This document shows, one piece after another, positions 35,356-44,427 of a stretch of 64,000 nucleotides of DNA (position 1 is its first letter; each line of letters opens with the position of its first letter). The DNA is taken from contig NZ_MLFK01000002.1 of the NCBI RefSeq assembly GCF_001879205.1, positions 124,001 through 188,000 on the forward strand, written 5' to 3'. The DNA comes from Flavobacterium johnsoniae (GTDB lineage Bacteria > Bacteroidota > Bacteroidia > Flavobacteriales > Flavobacteriaceae). The translations under genes were made by a program, and so were the position numbers. Under the pieces are notes generated by a model. It saw only the letters and a program-made list of their open reading frames with translations, did no database searches and was not told the DNA's origin.

Positions 35356-36257
35356 TATTTATTTACGAAGCTTTTAATTGTTCTTTCTAACCCTTCTTTG
35401 GCAGTATTAGGTAGTTTATCAATCCCTATTGCATCTTTAATTTTTTGATTAGAAACCCTATAATTTTCTGTCAACTTTTGAACAGTCTCAGAATTCAAAG
35501 GAAATTTAATTAAATCGCCAACTTTTGCAATGCCATTAATAATTCCTTTGGGAATCGGAATTGATCGATCTCTCTTATTTAAGACAGTAGAAATAATCCT
35601 TACCAGTTCATTTGTTGACAATACTTCATCATCAGCAAAATTATAGACTCCAGAAGGAATTTCTTTATTTTCAAGAATTCCTTTAATTAAAAAATTAAGA
35701 TTATCTATACCTAAAAATGATCTTTCATTATGAAATGATCCTAAAGGATATGGAATTCCTTTTTTAACTAGATTAAAAAGTAGATTTAAATTTCCTTTAT
35801 TTCCAGGGCCATGAATCATACACGGTCTTATTATAAAAACTCTTTTCCCTTCCGGAATTTCTTTTGACAAAATATATTTTTCTGCAGACCATTTAGATTG
35901 TCCATATGGCGTTTCAGGATTGGCATGAACATCTTCAAATAAAACTTCTTCAACCTTATCAGCAACAGCTTTTACACTACTGAAATAAATGAAAACTTTA
36001 ATTCTACTTCCCAAAAATGCATCAAATAAATCTTTCGTTAAATTTGTATTTATTTCAAAATAGTCTGATACAACACTTGTTTTTTTTGAGTCGTGAGCTT
36101 TACCCGCTAAATGGATAATTGCATCACCCTTAATTTCAGATTTCCAATTTAAATTTCTTAGTGAAACAGATGTTATTGAAAAATATAAATTTGATAAATA
36201 AGACGATAAATTTTGCCCAACAAAACCTGAAGTTCCTGTTATTATTATTTTGTTCAT
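35355..36257 (-). CDS. NAD-dependent sugar epimerase/4-reductase (WbpV-like SDR)
   Basis: A 300-residue extended SDR. TGTSGFVGQNL at 7-17 binds NAD, HLAGKAHD at 49-56 replaces the HLAARVH of WbpV-type enzymes, and YGQSKWSAE gives the catalytic pair Y118/K122. RPCMIHGPGNKGNL follows. WbpV-like proteins reduce UDP-4-keto-6-deoxy-GlcNAc to UDP-QuiNAc or related sugars. Together with the next gene (WbpL-like, one-base overlap) it may prepare and transfer the first sugar of the repeat unit. Confidence 0.78.
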   Translation of the reverse strand: MNKIIITGTSGFVGQNLSSYLSNLYFSITSVSLRNLNWKSEIKGDAIIHLAGKAHDSKKTSVVSDYFEINTNLTKDLFDAFLGSRIKVFIYFSSVKAVADKVEEVLFEDVHANPETPYGQSKWSAEKYILSKEIPEGKRVFIIRPCMIHGPGNKGNLNLLFNLVKKGIPYPLGSFHNERSFLGIDNLNFLIKGILENKEIPSGVYNFADDEVLSTNELVRIISTVLNKRDRSIPIPKGIINGIAKVGDLIKFPLNSETVQKLTENYRVSNQKIKDAIGIDKLPNTAKEGLERTIKSFVNK

Positions 36258-36277
36258 TTTACATTATAAAATTTCAT

Positions 36278-37429
36278 TCAATTTTTAAAATCATTAACAA
36301 GCTTTAATTGTTCTTGAACAAAAAAAGAACGAGAATATATTTCTCTATCTAATAAAGAATTAGAAAAAAAACGCTTACGGGTTTCAGGTTGTAAACTTAA
36401 AAACTCTATTTTTTCGACAATTTCATTAATGTCTTTTTCCTTAGAAATCGATTTAATTAAATACCCATTGTAGTTATCTTTCACAACATCTGAATTTCCT
36501 CGTTCATCTAATGTTACAACTGGTATTCTCATTGCCAATGCTTCTACTATGCAAACGGGCAAACCTTCTTTTTTACTAGGAAATAAAAATACATCTGTAA
36601 TGGATAAATATTTATCTACCTCGGATGTATAACCAATATTAATAATGTTTTCATTTCTCAATAAATCTATTTCATTTGTATCCTTAAGTCCCGTTGAATG
36701 TATAGGATCACGGCCACCTATTAACAGTAATACGAATTTTCCAGGAAATTTTTCTTGTAATTTAACAAAACTATAATAAACTAAATCAAATCCTTTAAAC
36801 TCAACAAATCTACCAGTATAAGTAATTACAAATTTATCCTCGATTCTTAAATTTTGTTTTAATTTTAATTGATCAGTTTTAGTAAATTTATTCGGATCAA
36901 ATTTATTAATATCACATCCAACACCACAAGAATTATACTTAAATGTTTTTCTATTAAAAAGTTTGCTTACAAATCTATAGTCTTCATTATTTATAAGAAA
37001 TATTTTATCTAATCTAAAAAAACAAAATACTTCAACAACTGAAAACATTATTTTTCTAATACCGTTGCTGGCATTCATTCCCAATCCGTGGAAAGTTCCC
37101 CAATATTCTATACCTCTTTTTTTAAAAAAAACTGTTGGAAAGATACCCGTAGTGAAATGAGCGTAAATTAATTTTGGTTGTACTTTGTTAACTATTTGCC
37201 TTATTGACAAAGCGCTTTTTATCAATTTTATAATAGATGTAGATCTTGGTATTTCAACATTGTGGAAGTTTAAGTTGTATTTTTTATAATCAAATTTATC
37301 AATAATATTAATAACATTTGAGCTTGAGCAAATAATATGAACTTCATTTTCAGTACTTAGACTTACTGCAAGTTCCGCTAAAAAATTATTAAAGCTACCG
37401 TAATCGGTTATAATAATTAGAATTTTCAT
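36278..37429 (-). CDS. Glycosyltransferase family 4 (GT-B fold)
   Basis: A 383-residue GT4 enzyme. KPKLIYAHFTTGIFP and WGTFHGLGMN near residues 88-120 are typical for the CapM/PglA/WbpU-like branch that adds a second sugar to a lipid-linked HexNAc. The donor domain has TYTGRFVEFKGFDLV and the EX7E motif EGLPVCIVE (E288...E296). It precedes the WbpV/WbpL-like pair by 20 bases, which supports an early step in repeat-unit assembly. Confidence 0.86.
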   Translation of the reverse strand: MKILIIITDYGSFNNFLAELAVSLSTENEVHIICSSSNVINIIDKFDYKKYNLNFHNVEIPRSTSIIKLIKSALSIRQIVNKVQPKLIYAHFTTGIFPTVFFKKRGIEYWGTFHGLGMNASNGIRKIMFSVVEVFCFFRLDKIFLINNEDYRFVSKLFNRKTFKYNSCGVGCDINKFDPNKFTKTDQLKLKQNLRIEDKFVITYTGRFVEFKGFDLVYYSFVKLQEKFPGKFVLLLIGGRDPIHSTGLKDTNEIDLLRNENIINIGYTSEVDKYLSITDVFLFPSKKEGLPVCIVEALAMRIPVVTLDERGNSDVVKDNYNGYLIKSISKEKDINEIVEKIEFLSLQPETRKRFFSNSLLDREIYSRSFFVQEQLKLVNDFKN

Positions 37430-37468
37430 CTGTTTATTTTATTACTGGACCATTTTTTTTGCATAACA

Positions 37469-38299
37469 CTACCAATTCAACTTATTTATAAAACTTCTTC
37501 TCTTTATCAATAGCACTCTTCTAGCATATTTTAAGCAATAAAAATTAAAAATTAAAACATATTCAAACAAGTCAATTAATTTACATTTGTAAGCATACCT
37601 TAAATTTATAAATTCACCTTTTTGCATTTCCCAAAGATTGCTAGATAGTCCACGCTCTTCAAAAAATGTTTTACCGCCACCCGTAATTACAAGACTCTCA
37701 TTTAATAGATAACACTGTTTGCTAATTGCAATTTTTATAAAATAATTTGCATCTTCGCTAAAATTTTGATATTCATCAAAAAAGCCAACATCATTCAAAA
37801 TATTTTTCTTAAAAATTACAGTTGGAGTAATAAAAAACATTTTATAAAGTAAATTTTTTGCAGAAATCTTAGTTACCAATTGAAAGTGTATGTTCAAAAA
37901 CTTCTTAAAATGTTCTCCATTTCTATTTGCTCCCAAAAAGTCAATAGTAGGATTATCTAATAAAATTTCAATTTGTCGTTCTAATTTATTTGGCAACCAT
38001 TCGTCATCACTATCCAAAAGAGCTATATAATCTCCTTTTGCATGTTTCATTCCTTCATTCCTAGTCTTTGAAACACCTTGATTTAACTGACTAATATATT
38101 TAATATTAAGATGATCATTTCTTTCTATGTATTCTGATATAATTAGCTGAGAATCATCCTTACTTCCATCATTTACAATTATTACTTCAAACTCTTTATA
38201 ACTTTGATTTTTTACAGATTCTAGAGTTGCTAAAATAGTATTCGAAGCATTATAAACTGGAATAATAATACTAACTAGAGGCTTGTACACTATTGTCAT
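37469..38299 (-). CDS. Glycosyltransferase family 2 (GT-A fold)
   Basis: A 276-residue GT2 enzyme. VSIIIPVYNASNTILATL, VIIVNDGSKDDS, GVSKTRNEGMKHAKGD and LLDSDDEW (metal site at 96-99) are all in place. FSEDANYFIKIAI near 190 holds the ED catalytic-base motif. It stands 39 bases before the GT4 gene downstream and 45 after the next one upstream. Length is normal for capsule GT2 enzymes. Confidence 0.86.
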   Translation of the reverse strand: MTIVYKPLVSIIIPVYNASNTILATLESVKNQSYKEFEVIIVNDGSKDDSQLIISEYIERNDHLNIKYISQLNQGVSKTRNEGMKHAKGDYIALLDSDDEWLPNKLERQIEILLDNPTIDFLGANRNGEHFKKFLNIHFQLVTKISAKNLLYKMFFITPTVIFKKNILNDVGFFDEYQNFSEDANYFIKIAISKQCYLLNESLVITGGGKTFFEERGLSSNLWEMQKGEFINLRYAYKCKLIDLFEYVLIFNFYCLKYARRVLLIKRRSFINKLNW

Positions 38300-38344
38300 A
38301 ATTTTTATTAGTTAGTAAAATTTAGAATTTATATAAAATTATTC

Positions 38345-39460
38345 TCATTGCATTATCTGAAATAAATTTTCACAGTAAATTTCCCAAGTACATTTTTCAT
38401 CGACCCTCTTTCTTGCTCGTAGTCCTTCATTTTTTAATATCGATCTATCATTTAATAAAGAGCTTATCAAATCATACAAATCTGATTCATTATCTTGTTC
38501 TATTAACCAACCGCCATTATTCTGTTCAACAGCATCCGAAATACCTCCTGTTGTCGTACCAATAACAGGTATTCCGCAAGATTGAGCTTCTAAAAAAACT
38601 AATCCAAATCCTTCTACGTTAATATCTTTATGATTTTCTCTAGTACATAAGACAAATAAGTCATTAGAATTATAAAAATTAGGTAAATCCTCATCTTTTA
38701 TAAAACCGTGAAAAGTAACTAAATTTGAAATCCCTAGATTATTTATTCTTTGAATTAATTTGCTCAAGTATCCTCCCGTACCAGCAATGTTCCAAATTAT
38801 TTTACCATTATAATTTTCATTCAATTTTAACAGTGTCTTAGCAACAAAATCATGACCTTTAAATTCTTCAATTCTGGATACGGTACAGATTTTCAAAACT
38901 TCATTAGAGATTTCTACATTAGAAGGCTTAAAAAAATCATTATTAACACCTAAAGGCAACTCTTGACAATTTGCAGAATCAGAAATTTTATTCACTAATT
39001 TTTTAGTAAAATTGCTATTAGCTACTGTTAGTTTTACATTGTTTAAAATAAATTTTGCATAGAAAGGCAACCAAACATTTCTTCTAAAGGAAGAATTTCC
39101 ACTAGTTAATTCTGCTCCATGTGCTAAAACAAATATATTTTTAAAGCCACTAACTTTACATAAAATAGCTTCAGGATGCCAAGTTCCACATATAATATCA
39201 TAATTATCCTTGTTTTTTATTTTAGATAAATATTGTATCGCTTTTAACTCGCATAAAATACGTCTCTTAGGAAGTTTAATAACTTCCACTTCTTTCAAAT
39301 TGTATGGAAGATTAACACCCTCTTTCTTTGGTGTCAAAACTTGGATTGACTTATAGTAAGGTTTCATTCCGACCGCAATCTCTTGGCAAAGTCTTGCTAT
39401 TCCTCCATTAGAAGGTGGAAAATCGAATGAAAATATTATAAGTTTTTTTGAAGAGTTCAT
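38345..39460 (-). CDS. Glycosyltransferase family 4 (GT-B fold)
   Basis: A 371-residue GT4 enzyme. FSFDFPPSNGGIARLCQEIA at the start and NFTKKLVNKI are typical of PimB-like mannosyltransferases, and EGFGLVFLE (E283...E291) is the donor EX7E motif followed by GIPVIGTTTGGISDAV. A GDP-mannose donor is conceivable since manC is encoded in the window, but this is a guess from subfamily resemblance. It follows the broken polymerase gene by 35 bases. Confidence 0.86.
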   Translation of the reverse strand: MNSSKKLIIFSFDFPPSNGGIARLCQEIAVGMKPYYKSIQVLTPKKEGVNLPYNLKEVEVIKLPKRRILCELKAIQYLSKIKNKDNYDIICGTWHPEAILCKVSGFKNIFVLAHGAELTSGNSSFRRNVWLPFYAKFILNNVKLTVANSNFTKKLVNKISDSANCQELPLGVNNDFFKPSNVEISNEVLKICTVSRIEEFKGHDFVAKTLLKLNENYNGKIIWNIAGTGGYLSKLIQRINNLGISNLVTFHGFIKDEDLPNFYNSNDLFVLCTRENHKDINVEGFGLVFLEAQSCGIPVIGTTTGGISDAVEQNNGGWLIEQDNESDLYDLISSLLNDRSILKNEGLRARKRVDEKCTWEIYCENLFQIMQ

Positions 39461-39495
39461 AAATGATAATAAATATTAATACTTTATAAATAAAA

Positions 39496-40600
39496 TTAAA
39501 GGCCTTCTCTTGGAAAATACTCATTAATAAAAATGCCTTTATATGGTAAAAACAACATTGGAAATTCAGAAATGGATTGATAAAATATCAAACAGGCATA
39601 TATCAATAAAATAAGTAAAATATAACTTCTTTCTTTTTTGTACTTAAATAACAATAACTGGCTTGCCAAAAGAAAACACTCCATCACATTAAAATAGAAA
39701 CCTCCTCTACCTACCAAAATTATGAATGTATCTTTGAAAAGAAAATAGATACAAAGTCCAAATACATAACCATTAAATATTAGCCTATAAGACTGCCATT
39801 TTTTAACAAGGAAATCATAATTGACTAGAAACAAGACAAAGAACAGTAATCGTCTAATTAATCCTGTTAAACTCAAAGATGTTTCAGAAAGCTGATTCAA
39901 TACATATCCTTCAGCTTTGTCTGAAGAAGCTCCTCCTAAAAAATTTGCAAAACTGGAGAAAGCATATGTAGGGATGCTTGATTTCCCTATTATAATTGCT
40001 AATACAAGCGCTCCAACAACAAAATACCTTTTAAAATCTCTATTTAAAAAATAATATATAAGAAAAAATAGTGCGGAAGTATGAAACAAAAATGCTAAGA
40101 AAACGTATAAAAAAAATAGTCTGTTTTTATCTTCTAAAATAAATTTTAATGAATAAAGACAAATAGCCAAAGCTAAACTGTCTATTAGAACCTAATATTC
40201 CCATAGTCGATGTATAATATATAAACATCGAAATTACAGGATAAGGACTTAATAGTTTATTAGCCTTAAATACTAAAAAATAATAAATTAAGGCATGAAT
40301 AATTAAAAAAAAAGTATAACTATCTGTAAACGACCTTATAACATAGACAAAATATCCATATCCAATTTCGAAACCTAATAAAACGTCTAAAAAGATTTTC
40401 TCGTATGCTCCTGCGGCTAAAAAATGCGTATAATAAGGAACCCAGTCAGTTCCTGTTTCCCACCTAAATCCAACTTGAAATATTAAAAAAATAAAAATTA
40501 TGGAATACAATATTTTCTTATTGTAATCAGTCAAATCTATTCTTACTTCAAAATAAGCAAATATACTAAACAATAAAAAAGTACATATATATATAGCCAA
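39496..40600 (-). pseudogene. wzy: Frameshifted EpsG-family polysaccharide polymerase (Wzy-like)
   Basis: Two overlapping frames form one EpsG-type membrane polymerase. The 5' frame (40600 to 40127) has FQVGFRWETGTDWVPYYTHF and ends in GILGSNRQF before running into an unrelated tail. The 3' frame (from about 40177 to 39496) opens with LALAICLYSLKFI, the text that should follow the conserved NRQ of EpsG proteins. Removing one T from CAGTTTAGC on the coding strand (plus-strand A-run 40175-40177) restores NRQLALAICLYSLKF. The whole product would have about 365 residues and ten or more hydrophobic segments. Polymerases of this family link repeat units in the periplasm. As read here the protein is split between its second and third membrane regions after the NRQ motif. 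Confidence 0.82.
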
Positions 40601-40674
40601 AACAAGTTGTTAAGAGATTTTAAATTTGTAAGAATTAGAAAAAGTAAATATCATATAGTAAACTATAATATTTT

Positions 40675-41700
40675 TTAGTTTGCATCATCAACAAAATCAT
40701 TAACTAAAAATTTAGCTCTTGAAATATAATTGTCATCCAAATCAATTGCTTCTCTAAATTTATTTGCACTACTTAGTGCTTCATCGTAATTTTTTAAAAT
40801 AAAATTTGCAATTTCTACTAATTCTTGCAAACTTCTGTAGTAATAAACATGTTCTTTATCTACAAATTTATTTTTAAATTCTGGAACAACAGTTGAAATT
40901 TGAGGAATTGACGAAAGAGCAATTTCAAAAAATCTTAAATTTGAAGATGGATAGTTTAAGTGATCAATTGCATTTAACGCAATCTTACTTTTTGCAGTAT
41001 AATTTAAAAACTCATTTAACTCTACCATTTTGCTCACAATCTCAAGATTCTTTTTATTATGAAATGGTAATTTTTCCCATCCAAGACCAACAATTAAAAA
41101 TTTGCTGTTTGTGAAATTCTTCATCAACTCATTCACAGCCTCGTAACGCTCTGGCCTATAAGCACCTACAAAAGAAAAATCGTATTCAGTTTCTTTATGC
41201 GAATTTGCAACATAATTTTGAGTTAGAAGTGTATCGCCTGCAAAAGGCAACCACTTTGCGCCTACACCATGACTTGCAAAAATCTCGACGTTTTTTTCAG
41301 AATGTGTATAAATATTATGATAATATTTTAAATTTGAAAAAACACCGTTAGACATATTGACTATTGAATCTGGCCAATAAAAGGAAACATTATTACAAAA
41401 AATTTTAAAGTATTCAATTGTCCCAGGATATATTAACACACTTGTAAATACAATAATAGCATGAGGCCTTTCTGTAAATATCTTTTTCGATATAGCATGA
41501 TTTCCGCGTATAGTTGAAGGTAAAATATCTATATAAAGCCCAACTCGTTTTAAAATTTTAATAGGTATAAAGGAGTTACACAGATTTTTAAAATCAACTA
41601 TTTCTACCTCAAAGTTACATTTTTCTAATGCCGATTTGTAACTTCTTTCCATTCCAAATTTACTATCGGATCCAATAATAATTATTTTCTTCATTTTCAA
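40675..41700 (-). CDS. CgeB-like glycosyltransferase (GT-B fold)
   Basis: A 341-residue protein resembling the CgeB family (glycosyl transferases group 1, second type). DFSFVGAYRPERYEAVNEL near 172 and NAIDHLNYPSSNLRFFEIALSS near 243-264 are the family's donor-domain motifs. The segment with FYWPDSI and the Asn-Leu-Arg-Phe-Phe-Glu block suggest a working donor site. Such enzymes accompany O-antigen and flagellin glycosylation clusters. Neighbours are the broken polymerase (74-base gap) and the FnlA-like dehydratase (82-base gap). Confidence 0.75.
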   Translation of the reverse strand: MKMKKIIIIGSDSKFGMERSYKSALEKCNFEVEIVDFKNLCNSFIPIKILKRVGLYIDILPSTIRGNHAISKKIFTERPHAIIVFTSVLIYPGTIEYFKIFCNNVSFYWPDSIVNMSNGVFSNLKYYHNIYTHSEKNVEIFASHGVGAKWLPFAGDTLLTQNYVANSHKETEYDFSFVGAYRPERYEAVNELMKNFTNSKFLIVGLGWEKLPFHNKKNLEIVSKMVELNEFLNYTAKSKIALNAIDHLNYPSSNLRFFEIALSSIPQISTVVPEFKNKFVDKEHVYYYRSLQELVEIANFILKNYDEALSSANKFREAIDLDDNYISRAKFLVNDFVDDAN

Positions 41701-41782
41701 ATTTTAAAATACTTTATAGTAAAATTAGATTTTCAATATAAAATATTAGTATTAAATTAAAAATTACTAAGGTAATTTTTAA

Positions 41783-42799
41783 TTATTTTAAATATTTCTG
41801 TATGAAATCCTGTTTTAATAATAGTTCAACTAACTCTTCAGTATTTAGAATTTTTGTATTACTAGAGTCGAATGGTAGTACAGATGAATTTCCTAGGAAA
41901 TTATTACTGTTAGAATAATTTAAATCTCTTAAATCTGGCTGTACTCTAAAATAATTATCGTGACTTGATGATCTGGTAGCTTCTTCTGAAGATAATAAAG
42001 TTTCGTGAAGTTTTTCACTATGTCTAAAACCTATAGTCTTTATTCTAGCTTTTTTATTAAATATTACCTCTAATGCGCTAATTAAACATTCTATTGAAGC
42101 GCTGGGGGCTTTTTGAACAAATAGTTCACCTTGAGTACCATGTTCTAAAGCATATAAAACTAGATTTACTGATTCTTGTAATGACATCATAAATCTTGTC
42201 ATATTCATATCAGTAACCGTCAATTCATCATCATTTAAAAGTAACTTAATGAATAACGGTATTACTGATCCTCGGGATCCCATTACATTACCATATCTTG
42301 TGACATTGTAAATAGTCTTCACAGTACTTTTGTGATTTAAACCATATGTAAAAGTTAACTTTTCCATCATAGCTTTTGACATACCCATTGCGTTTATCGG
42401 CTGTACTGCTTTATCTGTACTTAGCATTACAACTTTTTTTACGTCGCCTAATCTTGCTACCTCTAATACATTATTAGACCCAACAATGTTTGTTTTTACA
42501 GCTTCGAAAGGGAAAAACTCACATGAAGGTACATATTTTAAAGCTGCTGCATGAAAAACATAATCCGAATTTTCAAATGAACCAAATAATGAATCTCGAT
42601 CTTTAATATCACCTATAATAAATTCAACTTTATCACTTGGAAATTTTTTCCTTAAAGTATCTTGTTTCGTTTCATCTCTTGAAACAATCTTTATTTTTTT
42701 AACCTCACTGTTGCTTAAAAAATCTAACAATGTAGATCCAAATGATCCTGTTCCCCCAGTTATGGTAATTGTTTTATCTTTTAGAAAGTTTGTATTCAT
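41783..42799 (-). CDS. fnlA: UDP-GlcNAc 4,6-dehydratase/5-epimerase (FnlA/WbjB/CapE)
   Basis: A 338-residue soluble short-form dehydratase. TGGTGSFGS at 14-22 binds NADP, AAALKYVPSCEFFPFEAVKTN at 84-104 and STDKAVQPINAMGMSK at 127-142 are family signatures, with Met instead of the usual SDR Tyr. FnlA/WbjB/CapE enzymes make UDP-2-acetamido-2,6-dideoxy-L-arabino-hexos-4-ulose, the first step to UDP-L-FucNAc and UDP-L-QuiNAc. The next gene (4-base overlap) is the matching FnlB-like reductase. A terminator-like AT-rich hairpin stands just behind the stop codon (41759-41780). Confidence 0.88.
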   Translation of the reverse strand: MNTNFLKDKTITITGGTGSFGSTLLDFLSNSEVKKIKIVSRDETKQDTLRKKFPSDKVEFIIGDIKDRDSLFGSFENSDYVFHAAALKYVPSCEFFPFEAVKTNIVGSNNVLEVARLGDVKKVVMLSTDKAVQPINAMGMSKAMMEKLTFTYGLNHKSTVKTIYNVTRYGNVMGSRGSVIPLFIKLLLNDDELTVTDMNMTRFMMSLQESVNLVLYALEHGTQGELFVQKAPSASIECLISALEVIFNKKARIKTIGFRHSEKLHETLLSSEEATRSSSHDNYFRVQPDLRDLNYSNSNNFLGNSSVLPFDSSNTKILNTEELVELLLKQDFIQKYLK

Positions 42800-43518
42800 A
42801 TTTTATTTAAATAAAAGTTATATGTAGTAAATAAATTATTTAGAAATTTATCTTTGTTATTTTCAGAAAAATTAAATTCAATTTTTTTTATAGTTTCAAA
42901 TAAATCGTTAACTGTGATTTCCACAGTTTCAGAAAACACTTCAATCATTTCAAATCCTTTGTTAGTCCTATTTACTATTTTACTGTTAATTGTGTGCAGT
43001 AAATCATCGACATACAATAATTGTAGAACTTTGTCTCCATCAACAATATTGCTTTTTAACTTATTGACTATATTATTGCAGAAAGTAGCCACAACTGAAA
43101 CATAATTAGGCTTCATTCCTGGTCCAAATATGCTTGGAATTCTTAAACATAAAAAATAGTTCTTTTCTTTGAATACTAATTCATTCAATAAAAACTCATT
43201 ATATCTTTTACTGACTCCATAAATGCTATCTGATGAATAATGAATTGATGAAAAATAGATATACATCTTATTTTCAAATTCATTTATGAAAGAAAAGATT
43301 CGCTGAGAATGGTAAATATTATATAAAAAGAAATCGTTTTCACAGTTAGATCTAGAAACACCTGAAGCGTTTACGATAACATCTGCACTACTTATTTTAT
43401 TTTTCAATGCCACATCCTCATCGTCAATTTTCGCAACTTCTATTTGATGACTCTGAGATAGAAAAGAGATTAAATTTTTTCCAATAAAACCTGTTGCTCC
43501 AAATACTAAAATATTCAT
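42796..43518 (-). CDS. Short FnlB/WbjC/CapF-like reductase (no cupin domain)
   Basis: A 240-residue SDR. FGATGFIGKNL at 6-16, SIYGVSK with Y100 and K104, and NYVSVVATFCNNI at 138-150 are clear. The last block is specific to WbjC/CapF/FnlB, which act after FnlA in UDP-L-FucNAc synthesis. Known CapF proteins are about 370 residues with a C-terminal cupin domain that does the C3 epimerisation. Here the protein stops at the end of the reductase domain. Either the C3 step is skipped (leading to UDP-L-QuiNAc or UDP-L-RhaNAc-type products) or another cupin, such as that at 33968, supplies it. No WbjD/FnlC partner is adjacent. Confidence 0.75.
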   Translation of the reverse strand: MNILVFGATGFIGKNLISFLSQSHQIEVAKIDDEDVALKNKISSADVIVNASGVSRSNCENDFFLYNIYHSQRIFSFINEFENKMYIYFSSIHYSSDSIYGVSKRYNEFLLNELVFKEKNYFLCLRIPSIFGPGMKPNYVSVVATFCNNIVNKLKSNIVDGDKVLQLLYVDDLLHTINSKIVNRTNKGFEMIEVFSETVEITVNDLFETIKKIEFNFSENNKDKFLNNLFTTYNFYLNKI

Positions 43519-43530
43519 ACTTTTTTATAA

Positions 43531-44427
43531 TTAATATTTTTTTGCTACTTCTTTAAAATATTTTAAATTTTCACTCATTGTATACTTTAAATTTAAAAAG
43601 TTTAAACTCAAAAAGAGAAAATCAGATATAACATATTTATAAAAATTCTTTAAATCATTTTTCTTCAAATACACTACTCTACTTTGGTGCGTTATAATTC
43701 TTTTTCTGTTAGAATAATTCTCTATTACTTTACCGCTTACTTCTTCAAGGTGAATAATTTTTGTATTCGTAAAGACATACTGTCTGTAACCTAAATTAGA
43801 AATTCGTTTCTGTAAATCCGATTCTTCATAGTACATAAAAAAATCTTCAGAAAAACCATTCATTTTATCAAAAAGTTCTTTTCTTATAAACATATCTGCG
43901 CCTATCACATAGTCAATCTCAAAATATTCTTTTTCAAAATCATATGTTTTAGCAATTGGATCTAAGAGAAAAGATCTTAAAAAGGGGATTTTTCTCCAAT
44001 TTTTTCTATTTTCTTTATCACAAGTTGGGAAACTATTTCCAAAGCCATTATGTTCAAGTTTCTCGTCAACTAATAAAGTACCTAAAACTCCAATATTTAA
44101 TTTTTTTTCATTTTCAGTGAAAAATGAAATGAATTTTTGGATTGAATTTTCAATTAATATAGTATCAGAATTCAACAGAAACAAAAAATCTCCTTTTGCG
44201 TATTTAGCACCCAAATTATTAGCTCTTCCAAACCCAACATTTTCTTTAGAAGAAATTACTTTAACCGTTGGGAAGTTTGTTTTTATATATTCTCGTGACC
44301 CATCAGACGAAGCATTGTCAACAACAATAACTTCAAATTCAACTAGTTGAGTATGTTCAAATATAGATTGAATACAATTGAATGTTATCTCTCTAGTATT
44401 ATAGTTTACTATGATTATAGAAACCAT
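43531..44427 (-). CDS. Family 2 glycosyltransferase, WbbL-like rhamnosyltransferase
   Basis: A 298-residue GT2 enzyme. VSIIIVNYNTREITFNCI, VVDNASSDGSREYI and FLLNSDT (metal site at 86-88) give the GT-A core, and VIGADMFIRKELFDKMNGFSEDFFMYYEESDL is the conserved acceptor region of the WbbL/RfbN branch that usually transfers rhamnose from dTDP-L-rhamnose. Since the whole Rml pathway is encoded here, rhamnosyl transfer is a sensible expectation, though not proven. It overlaps the acetyltransferase gene by one base. Confidence 0.82.
   Translation of the reverse strand: MVSIIIVNYNTREITFNCIQSIFEHTQLVEFEVIVVDNASSDGSREYIKTNFPTVKVISSKENVGFGRANNLGAKYAKGDFLFLLNSDTILIENSIQKFISFFTENEKKLNIGVLGTLLVDEKLEHNGFGNSFPTCDKENRKNWRKIPFLRSFLLDPIAKTYDFEKEYFEIDYVIGADMFIRKELFDKMNGFSEDFFMYYEESDLQKRISNLGYRQYVFTNTKIIHLEEVSGKVIENYSNRKRIITHQSRVVYLKKNDLKNFYKYVISDFLFLSLNFLNLKYTMSENLKYFKEVAKKY

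Noticed and set aside
18496-40177. Phase variation as the cause of the frameshifts in the GT2 and polymerase genes
   Set aside because: The affected runs are only two or three bases long, not the long homopolymers or repeats that drive slipped-strand switching.
41759-41780. Hairpin AAAAATTAC-TAAG-GTAATTTTT behind the FnlA-like gene
   Set aside because: The stem is perfect over 9 pairs but has only one G-C pair, too weak to call as a terminator in such AT-rich DNA.
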